Shown piece by piece: positions 58,336 to 64,000 of a stretch of 64,000 nucleotides of DNA. The notes under the pieces are model-generated. The model ran no database searches, was not told the DNA's origin, and saw nothing but the letters and a program-made list of their open reading frames with translations. Position numbers and translations under genes: made by a program. The number at the start of each line of letters is the position of its first letter. Positions within the stretch are counted from its first letter, which is position 1. The DNA is from Lachnospiraceae bacterium (GTDB lineage Bacteria; Bacillota_A; Clostridia; Lachnospirales; Lachnospiraceae): contig JAGAIR010000002.1 of the NCBI GenBank assembly GCA_017626435.1, positions 124,001-188,000 of the forward strand. The letters are read 5' to 3'.

Positions 58336-58364
58336 ATTTTATCACTTACAAAATCAATTGTAAA
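58336..58364 (-). promoter_or_regulatory. Promoter of nifJ with an operator-like inverted repeat
   Basis: TTTACA (58359-58364) and TAAAAT (58336-58341) on the minus strand, 17 bases apart. The inverted repeat TTACAA-N6-TTGTAA (58346-58363) fills the space between them. Further upstream TTGTAAAG and CTTTACAA with inner CGCGG/CCGCG form a larger palindrome. The arrangement suits control by a repressor such as a redox or metabolite sensor. Confidence 0.6.
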
Positions 58365-58436
58365 GAATCGCGGCAGCATTTTTGTCGCAAAACCGCGAAC
58401 TTTACAAAAAGTTAACATAACTTTACCTTATTTCAT

Positions 58437-59897
58437 TTATTTACTGGCAAGTACTTCCAGAAGCAGGTTCCAGGTCCTTTCCACAGATGCTATCTCCAAA
58501 CGCTCCTCTGCTGTATGGACGTTCTGCATATTAGGTCCCAGTGAAATACAATCCATATCCGGCACCTTGCCTGTGAACAGTCCACATTCCACACCTGCAT
58601 GAATTCCCTCGCATACCGGTGTTTTCCCATAAAGCTTCTCATATGCCTTGATAAAGGTATTCCTCAACGAGGATTCCCTCCTATAATCCCATCCCGGGTA
58701 AACTCCGCTGATACTGCATTTTCCTCCCATCTGCTCTACCATGGCAATGGTTCTGCGGGCAAGGTAATTCTTGGCAGAATCCTTAGAGCTGCGTACAGCA
58801 AATTTCATGGTCAGAATACCTTCTTTATCTCCTGTCTTTTCCAGAGTCATGATCCCCATATTCAGGGAAGTCTCTACCAGCCCTTCTACATCTGCACTCA
58901 TTGCCTGCACGCCATTTGGCAGATTCATCAATGCATTGAGAACTCTTCCTTTTGATTCACGGTCAAGACAAGCCGCCTTCTCCGGCTTATCAGACAATTC
59001 CTTTACTGTAACAGTCAGCTCATCATCTTTTCCAGCATATTCTCCACGAAGCTCTTCCTGAAGTTCTCCGACAATTTCACGTACCTCCTCTGTATCCTTC
59101 CACACTATCTTGCCACTGGTATATCTTGGAATAGCATTATCCTTACTTCCTCCTGCCAGAGAAATCAGCTGACAGCCACCTTTCTGATCCAATGCATCCA
59201 GGACACGGCCCATCGCCTGGTTGGAATTCACTCTGCCCTTATGGATTTCCACACCAGAGTGACCACCCTTGCATCCCGACACCTCGATTTCACCCAAAAT
59301 GCCTGTTTTATCTTCGTAGCTTACCGGCACTTTACATTCCAGAGAAAGACCACCCGCACAACTGGTCAGGAAAATCCCTTCTTCCTCAGAATCCAGATTG
59401 ATCAGCCTGCGGCTCTGAACCTCTGACAGATCAATTCCTACGGCCCCCAAAAGTCCGATTTCTTCATCCACCGTGAAAATCGCTTCTATCATTGGATGAT
59501 CGATATCCTCTGCATCCAAAACGGCCAGGGCATATGCTACGGCGATTCCGTCATCTCCTCCCAGCGTAGTTCCATTTGCCCACACCATTTTTCCATCTGT
59601 GCAAAGTTCCAGTCCATCCTTTTCAAAATCAATGGTTGATTCTCTTGTTTTTTCACATACCATATCCATATGACCCTGCAAAATCACAGACTCTGCGTCC
59701 TCATAGCCGGCAGAAGCCGCCTTTCGTATGATCACATTTCCCATGGAATCCTGCTTTACCCAGAGACCGCGTTCCTTTGCAAATTTTACACAATAATCGC
59801 TAATGGCCCGCATATTCCCAGAGCCATGTGGAATGGAACAAATTTCCTCAAAATAATAAAACACTTTTTCCGGTTTCAAATTTTCCAATACTCGCAT
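58437..59897 (-). CDS. pepD: Aminoacyl-histidine dipeptidase (PepD, M20 family)
   Basis: Cytosolic zinc dipeptidase that cuts Xaa-His and other dipeptides. The 486 residues show metal ligands in LQGHMDMVCEK (His-x-Asp), the GGDDGIAVAYALAVL block with a bridging Asp, the catalytic DEEIGLLGA and a late ECGLFTGK/CISLGPNMQNVHTAEE segment with His. The ATG at 59897 has AAGG six bases upstream. It is the last gene of a run with the OPT transporter, PqqD-like and small membrane proteins. Confidence 0.94.
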   Translation of the reverse strand: MRVLENLKPEKVFYYFEEICSIPHGSGNMRAISDYCVKFAKERGLWVKQDSMGNVIIRKAASAGYEDAESVILQGHMDMVCEKTRESTIDFEKDGLELCTDGKMVWANGTTLGGDDGIAVAYALAVLDAEDIDHPMIEAIFTVDEEIGLLGAVGIDLSEVQSRRLINLDSEEEGIFLTSCAGGLSLECKVPVSYEDKTGILGEIEVSGCKGGHSGVEIHKGRVNSNQAMGRVLDALDQKGGCQLISLAGGSKDNAIPRYTSGKIVWKDTEEVREIVGELQEELRGEYAGKDDELTVTVKELSDKPEKAACLDRESKGRVLNALMNLPNGVQAMSADVEGLVETSLNMGIMTLEKTGDKEGILTMKFAVRSSKDSAKNYLARRTIAMVEQMGGKCSISGVYPGWDYRRESSLRNTFIKAYEKLYGKTPVCEGIHAGVECGLFTGKVPDMDCISLGPNMQNVHTAEERLEIASVERTWNLLLEVLASK

Positions 59898-59922
59898 ACT
59901 CATCCTTCTTTCTATTTTATAT

Positions 59923-60279
59923 TTATTGAGGTCTGCGGTATACAACCTTACCGCCAACCCGCTCTTCCTCCAACAGATGATACTCCATCATATACACCGT
60001 CAGATGGTGTACAAAATCTTTGGTATCCATCACCACAGCACGGTTTCTGCTATAAAAAAGAGAAGCCTTCATATTTTTCACCAGTTCTTCCATCTCTCGT
60101 GCGTTGACCGTATCATGGGTCTTCAGATACTTTTTTACTCTGTCTGCTCCCTTGCTGTATAAAAGCTGTGATAAATCCCGTGTCTGGTTATGCTGTTTAA
60201 TAATGCCCCAGCCATATACAAATGCTGTTGCCAGAGCAAACAGCAGTATTCCAATCGCTATCACAAGTGGTCTTGGCAT
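59923..60279 (-). CDS. Small N-terminally anchored membrane protein, function unknown
   Basis: A 118-residue protein: one membrane helix at residues 4-26, then a basic helical domain with KGADRVKKYLKTHDTVNAREMEELVKNM. It begins with GGAG eight bases before the ATG at 60279, 49 bases after the PqqD-like gene, and ends 25 bases before pepD. I do not recognise a family. Co-expression with a peptide transporter and dipeptidase is the only hint to role. Confidence 0.7.
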   Translation of the reverse strand: MPRPLVIAIGILLFALATAFVYGWGIIKQHNQTRDLSQLLYSKGADRVKKYLKTHDTVNAREMEELVKNMKASLFYSRNRAVVMDTKDFVHHLTVYMMEYHLLEEERVGGKVVYRRPQ

Positions 60280-60328
60280 ATTCCAATCTCCTTTCCTGCG
60301 TATATTTTGCGCATAAAATTCCTGATGT

Positions 60329-60700
60329 TTATTTTTTCTTTTGATCCTCTTTGGCATAGCTGATATAATGGTTTACCTGCAGTGTTTTCATAAACTGCAC
60401 CAGGCGCTCTACCACAGGCTCTGCTCTTTTTCCAAAATGCTCCTTCATCCTGATCGATAAATTATGGATATCTGACTTTCCATCAATCTGCTGCCACAAA
60501 TAACTGCCGTATTCATCCAGTTCAATATAACTCACCTTTGGTCTGCGGAAAAAAATCTGGGCAATCCGGTTAAACGTTCCTTTATTTTGAACGGTAACCT
60601 CCACTCTCCCATTCTCCTTCACTCTCCAGCCAAAATCAGGATTCTTTACAGGTATATAATCCAGATAATTATCCTCTTGTTTTTTCTTCTTTTTCTCCAT
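60329..60700 (-). CDS. PqqD-like protein, stand-alone
   Basis: A 123-residue protein whose body (about 17-115) follows the PqqD/RRE pattern: a beta hairpin (FGWRVKENGRVEVTVQNKGT), the FFRRPKVSYIELDEYGSYLWQQIDG segment, and three helices (IHNLSIRMKEHFG, AEPVVERLVQFMKTLQ). PqqD domains bind precursor peptides for radical-SAM and other modifying enzymes; none of those is in the window. The ATG at 60700 has AGGA five bases upstream; a start at 60745 with GGGGA is also possible. It lies between the OPT transporter and a small membrane protein gene. Confidence 0.8.
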   Translation of the reverse strand: MEKKKKKQEDNYLDYIPVKNPDFGWRVKENGRVEVTVQNKGTFNRIAQIFFRRPKVSYIELDEYGSYLWQQIDGKSDIHNLSIRMKEHFGKRAEPVVERLVQFMKTLQVNHYISYAKEDQKKK

Positions 60701-60865
60701 TTTTATCCTTTTTTCAACCGTCCCTTCCTTTTTATCATACATCATCAGAATTGTCCCCAGAAAACACTGGAAAATTCCTGAAACGCAAATAGCTGTGCCT
60801 GCCAAATGTGTTATTTCATTTAGCATACACAGCCATTTTATCAGCAGTCGTTTTCTCTGACAAGT

Positions 60866-62803
60866 TTAATTCTTGGATTTCTTACGCCAAGCAGTAAATT
60901 TAAGAAGTGTCAGCAATAACAGGGCAAAAAATACCAGTCCCACAATATTGCTTCTCAATACAGTATTATCACTAAAACTTGCAGGAAGAATACCTGCCAC
61001 TACATCTCCAAAGGAACCATCTCCTACCGGAATAACCGCAAAGACAGCAAGAAGGATACCAATCATACCCTCACCAGCAATCAAACCCGCACTATAGAGG
61101 ATACCATTTTCCACATCTTCCTTCTTTTCCTTTTCTTCTTTATTCTTACGCTTTTCCAGCCATAAACGCACCAGACCACCTGCCATCATTGGAGTCGACA
61201 GATGAATCGGCAGATACAGACCAATGGCAAATGGCAGCACCGGAATGCCAAGGATCTCAACAACGATTGCAATAAATACACCTACAATAACCAGTGTCCA
61301 AGGCAGATTGCCACCCATAACACCTTCCACTACAACCTTCATCAGGGTAGCCTGAGGTGCAGGAAGCTCTGTAGAGCCATATCCCCATGCTGCATTCAGC
61401 AGATACAAAATACCTCCGATTGCAATTGCTGAGACAATACATCCGATCAACTCGCCCATCTGCTGTTTCTTTGGCGTAGAACCAACAATATATCCTGTCT
61501 TTAAATCCTGAGAAGTATCTCCGGCGATCGCTGCAATAATACAGATAACCGTACCGATTGTAATCGCGGAAACCATACCGCTTGCCCCCGCATTACCTGT
61601 TGCCTTTAAAATCAGCGAGGCAAACAGCAGGGTTGCAATTGCCATACCAGATACTGGATTGTTACTACTTCCTACAATACCAACCATACGGGAAGATACT
61701 GTAGCAAAAAAGAATCCAAAAATTACGATAATAAATGCCCCGATCAGGGAGACCGGAATCACTGGAAGCAGCCAGATAATAACAGCAATAACTGCTGCAC
61801 CAGCCAGTACAAATGCCATCGGAAGATCCTGATTGGTACGGCTGGTATCTTCTGATTTGACACCAAAGCCCTTCACTGCTTTTGTAAATGTCTTTACAAT
61901 TAATGGAAGGGATTTGATCAGACTGATGATTCCACCCGCTGCCACTGCACCTGCACCGATATATTTCACATAGTTGCTCCAGAGACCTGCCGGACCTGCC
62001 TTCATATAAAGCTCTGCAACTGTCACATCTGCCGGATAGATTACAATGTTCTGACCAAACAGATAGATCAACGGCATAATCACAAACCATGCCAGAGTAC
62101 CACCGGCAAACAGATAGGATGATATCTGTGGTCCACAGATAAAACCTACACCAGCAAGAGCCGGCAGAACATCCATACCAATTCCTGAGCCTTTATAGGA
62201 TTTAATTGGAAAATCCACTTCACTCGGAAATGCCTTCAGCCCATCTGCAATAAACTTATATAATGCTGCAATACCAAGACCTGCAAACACTGTACCAGCC
62301 TTTGCTCCGCCTTCTTCTCCTGCGATAAGAACTTCTGCACATGCCTGTCCTTCCGGATATGGCAGTGTACCATGCTCTTCAACGATCAATGCCGTACGTA
62401 ATGGTATCATAAACAGTACACCTAATACGCCACCGCAAAGTGCAATCAATGCAATTTCAATCAGATTTGGCTTAGCACCAATTCCATCCTCTGCCCACAT
62501 AAAAAGTGCTGGCAGAGTAAAAATAGCACCAGCTGCTACAGATTCTCCAGCAGAACCAATGGTCTGCACCATATTGTTTTCCAGAATAGAGTCCCGCTTC
62601 ATGATCACGCGGATAATCCCCATGGAAATAACAGCAGCAGGAATTGATGCAGAGACTGTCATACCAACACGAAGTCCCAGATACGCATTTGCCCCACCAA
62701 ACAAAATCGCCAGAAGTGCACCGATAATTACAGAAACAACGGTGAATTCAGGTACAACCTTGTCCGCTGGAACATAGGGTTTAAATTCTTGCTTTTTGTC
62801 CAA
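60866..62803 (-). CDS. OPT-family oligopeptide transporter
   Basis: A 645-residue permease with about 14-16 membrane helices; OPT family members import short peptides or metal chelates. Visible hallmarks are FGGANAYLGLRVGMTVSASIPAAV near the N-terminus, LPYPEGQACAEVL and GDTSQDLKTGYIVGSTPKKQQ. The start is a TTG (62801-62803) with GGAGG seven bases upstream. First gene of the cluster with PqqD-like, small membrane protein and PepD genes, which suggests peptide import followed by cleavage. Confidence 0.93.
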   Translation of the reverse strand: MDKKQEFKPYVPADKVVPEFTVVSVIIGALLAILFGGANAYLGLRVGMTVSASIPAAVISMGIIRVIMKRDSILENNMVQTIGSAGESVAAGAIFTLPALFMWAEDGIGAKPNLIEIALIALCGGVLGVLFMIPLRTALIVEEHGTLPYPEGQACAEVLIAGEEGGAKAGTVFAGLGIAALYKFIADGLKAFPSEVDFPIKSYKGSGIGMDVLPALAGVGFICGPQISSYLFAGGTLAWFVIMPLIYLFGQNIVIYPADVTVAELYMKAGPAGLWSNYVKYIGAGAVAAGGIISLIKSLPLIVKTFTKAVKGFGVKSEDTSRTNQDLPMAFVLAGAAVIAVIIWLLPVIPVSLIGAFIIVIFGFFFATVSSRMVGIVGSSNNPVSGMAIATLLFASLILKATGNAGASGMVSAITIGTVICIIAAIAGDTSQDLKTGYIVGSTPKKQQMGELIGCIVSAIAIGGILYLLNAAWGYGSTELPAPQATLMKVVVEGVMGGNLPWTLVIVGVFIAIVVEILGIPVLPFAIGLYLPIHLSTPMMAGGLVRLWLEKRKNKEEKEKKEDVENGILYSAGLIAGEGMIGILLAVFAVIPVGDGSFGDVVAGILPASFSDNTVLRSNIVGLVFFALLLLTLLKFTAWRKKSKN

Positions 62804-62849
62804 TTTTCTTCCTCCTTAGTTTACAATTTTTTACAAAGAAACCTGTTGT

Positions 62850-62878
62850 ATTATATACTAAAACACAAAGAATCACAA
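62850..62878 (-). promoter_or_regulatory. Promoter of the OPT-PqqD-PepD cluster
   Basis: TTGTGA (62873-62878) and perfect TATAAT (62850-62855) on the minus strand, 17 bases apart. Confidence 0.6.
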
Positions 62879-62961
62879 TACAAAATATGAGGAAAATTCT
62901 GTACTTTTTTGATAATTCTTACAATTGGCATACGCATTAAAATGAAAAAATGAAAAAGGAT

Positions 62962-62991
62962 GTATATTCTTTTTTTCATTGACCCATACTA
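62962..62991 (+). promoter_or_regulatory. Sigma-G-type (forespore) promoter of the coat genes
   Basis: GTATA (62962-62966) and CATACTA (62985-62991) with an 18-base spacer match the forespore sigma-G consensus (GHATR, 18 bases, CATWHTA). No good sigma-A promoter is in the same region. Confidence 0.6.
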
Positions 62992-63042
62992 AACAGGTAA
63001 AATTTATTTGTGCCATAGAACAGGCAAAGAAAGGAGCTACAC

Positions 63043-63228
63043 ATGAATCAGTTATCAGAAAAGGAACTTTCCTATCTTAACGACTCACTCCATGAAGAAG
63101 AACTTCTGGTAAAAAAATACCAGATGCTTGCCAACCAGTCACAGGATCCTGAAATGAAGCAAAAGCTGGAACAGGTTTCTAAACGTCACCAGAGTCATTT
63201 CAACGAATTATATTCATTATTAGGTTAG
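63043..63228 (+). CDS. Small CotF-like spore protein, short form
   Basis: A 61-residue, all-helical protein (two helices) resembling the ferritin-like four-helix spore coat proteins of Clostridia, of which it would be half. Charged and glutamine-rich. GGAG lies about seven bases before the ATG. It sits 10 bases before the longer coat-like gene and 50 bases after the sigma-G-type promoter. Confidence 0.7.
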   Translation: MNQLSEKELSYLNDSLHEEELLVKKYQMLANQSQDPEMKQKLEQVSKRHQSHFNELYSLLG

Positions 63229-63238
63229 GAGGGTTACT

Positions 63239-63502
63239 ATGCCAGAGACATTTACTGAAAAAGAAATTTTAGGAGATGCACTTTCCACAGCGAAATCATC
63301 TACCAATCTGTACAACACCTTCTCCAACGAATGTGCCCATGAAAAAGTCCGCAACTGTGCACTGCACATTCTGGCTGAGGAGCACGATATCCAGGATGAT
63401 ATCTTTCATATGATGTCCTCCAAAGGATACTATCCAACCCCTGCTGCTGAGACAAAAAAAGTAGATGAGGCAAAAACAAAATTTGCCAACAGCTGTAAAT
63501 AA
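63239..63502 (+). CDS. CotF-family spore coat protein
   Basis: An 87-residue protein with the CotF-like pattern: TEKEILGDALSTAKSSTNLYNTFSNECA followed by LHILAEEHDIQDDIFHMMSSKGYYP, where the repeated helix with EEH...D recalls the ferritin-like fold. Related proteins coat or fill spores of Clostridia. AGGAGG lies six bases before the ATG. Forms an operon with the preceding small gene and ends at a strong terminator. Confidence 0.85.
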   Translation: MPETFTEKEILGDALSTAKSSTNLYNTFSNECAHEKVRNCALHILAEEHDIQDDIFHMMSSKGYYPTPAAETKKVDEAKTKFANSCK

Positions 63503-63562
63503 TTTTTTTTATTTCAAAAACTCTGCATGAAAGCAGTCTATATAAGTACTGCAAAAAGCATC

Positions 63563-63602
63563 AAAAAATGTGTCAGACAATACTTTGCCTGACACATTTT
63601 TG
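63563..63602 (+). terminator. Terminator of the coat gene pair
   Basis: AAAAAATGTGTCAG pairs with CTGACACATTTTT around a 12-base loop; five Ts follow. Confidence 0.8.
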
Positions 63603-63758
63603 CGGATATCATTAGATTTAAAACTTTTATAAGAATTTTTCAATAAAAAAAGTCTATGATATTTCATTTCCGCATAATCTGTTATTTTCTTCTGATAAAC
63701 AATATCTGAAACACCACCAACCACTTCCACAAGTGAAATCCCCTGCACATAAAACGAT

Positions 63759-63792
63759 GACCCCCGTTCCACTGGAGATTGGAACGGGGGTC
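63759..63792 (-). terminator. Strong GC-rich hairpin, possible terminator of the gene at the right edge
   Basis: A perfect 12-base stem (GACCCCCGTTCC/GGAACGGGGGTC) with a 10-base loop. On the minus strand it is followed by ATCGTTTTATG. It lies about 110 bases after the stop of the gene at 63901, so the link is uncertain. Confidence 0.45.
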
Positions 63793-63900
63793 TTGGGTTG
63801 AATTATAAAATTCTTTATCGCGGACATCTATAGTATAGCATAATTTTCTATTTTGTCCGCTTTAATCGTTCGACATAGTTCGACACTAATCAGAGACAAC

Positions 63901-64000
63901 TTAGTCAACCACCTTGATTTTTGAAATAATCGGCTGATTTTCTGCAGATACAGTACCATTGCTGTCTTCAACAGGTGTGTCTTCACAAATCTTATCTACA
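63901..64000 (-). CDS. C-terminal fragment of an unidentified protein
   Basis: The last 32 codons of a gene that enters from the right edge: an acidic linker-like stretch (EDTPVEDSNGTVSAENQ) and a final PIISKIKVVD, then TAA at 63901-63903. The fragment is too short to identify. Confidence 0.6.
   Translation of the reverse strand, partial: VDKICEDTPVEDSNGTVSAENQPIISKIKVVD

Larger units (their letters stand above)
63503..63900. other. 398-base gap before the last gene
   Basis: No convincing gene. It holds the coat-gene terminator (63563-63602), a very strong hairpin (63759-63792), a GCGGACA/TGTCCGC pairing around 63817-63860, and a 10-base-spaced repeat of GTTCGACA (63868 and 63878). Confidence 0.6.

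Noticed and set aside
60866..62803. An OPT transporter as part of a siderophore or metal-chelate uptake system.
   Set aside because: No nicotianamine-like or metal genes are near; the dipeptidase neighbour favours peptides.
63509..63772. An 87-codon minus-strand open frame with fairly protein-like composition.
   Set aside because: Its start codon lies inside a strong hairpin with no ribosome site, the coat-gene terminator lies within it, and no family is recognised. It may be a decayed gene.

Overview
The window reads as the chromosome of a low-GC, endospore-forming anaerobic Firmicute of the class Clostridia, most likely a gut Lachnospiraceae bacterium (a Blautia-like genus is a guess from overall protein character, not a tested assignment). 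Support comes from a giant pyruvate:ferredoxin oxidoreductase, a pta-ackA acetate pathway, NADP-type glutamate dehydrogenase, sporulation genes (a SpoVD-like transpeptidase and two CotF-like coat proteins with a sigma-G-type promoter), many strong AGGAGG ribosome sites and TTGACA/TATAAT promoters with 17-base spacers. No rRNA, tRNA, CRISPR array, prophage or intact insertion sequence was found. It looks like core chromosome with small accessory pieces.

Layout. 1-5.6 kb is the start of the division and cell wall (dcw) cluster on the minus strand: mraZ, rsmH, ftsL, ftsI and a second, SpoVD-like penicillin-binding protein that leaves the window, driven by a sigma-A promoter whose start point is followed by 10-base phased MraZ boxes. 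5.8-9.5 kb is a minus-strand unit of cardiolipin synthase, a small zinc-ribbon protein, ruvA and ruvB, bounded by its own promoter and terminator. A strongly folded 116-base element (9561-9676) leads into a YprB-like nuclease. 11-15.3 kb holds rpmF, ackA, pta and, divergently, tmcAL, which makes acetylated tRNA from acetate. 15.3-20.1 kb carries a C_GCAxxG_C_C protein, a GNAT protein, DAHP synthase, uracil-DNA glycosylase and hisF-hisH.

20.1-28.3 kb contains cheV with an unusual acidic-repeat membrane protein, a lipoprotein, an OmpR-type two-component system, two membrane proteins (one an anchored FKBP/trigger-factor-like chaperone) and a HAD phosphatase. After a gene-free stretch with three stacked hairpins comes gdhA. 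30.5-34.5 kb is a phosphate module: a PhoR/PhoB-like pair behind a Na+/phosphate cotransporter, with 11-base phased Pho-box-like repeats upstream. Then come a chemoreceptor, a clan-A-like glycoside hydrolase, a small membrane protein, dinB with a LexA box inside its promoter, a YlmH-like S4 protein, a MATE exporter, and a xylan/arabinan locus of two GH43 enzymes with a divergent AraC regulator (42.7-46.7 kb).

46.7-64 kb holds trxA-trxB, a three-gene ABC exporter, aspartate kinase, an HD-domain protein, a secreted protein with duplicated PPC-like domains, the pyruvate:ferredoxin oxidoreductase, and a peptide-use cluster (OPT transporter, stand-alone PqqD-like protein, small membrane protein, PepD). 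The two spore coat genes and the tail of an unidentified gene close the window.

The items most worth a second look are the folded leader at 9561-9676, the PqqD-like protein in the peptide cluster, the Pho-box array, the stacked hairpins before gdhA, the palindromic spacer between pta and ackA, and the CheV-linked acidic membrane protein. None of these is a proven new system.
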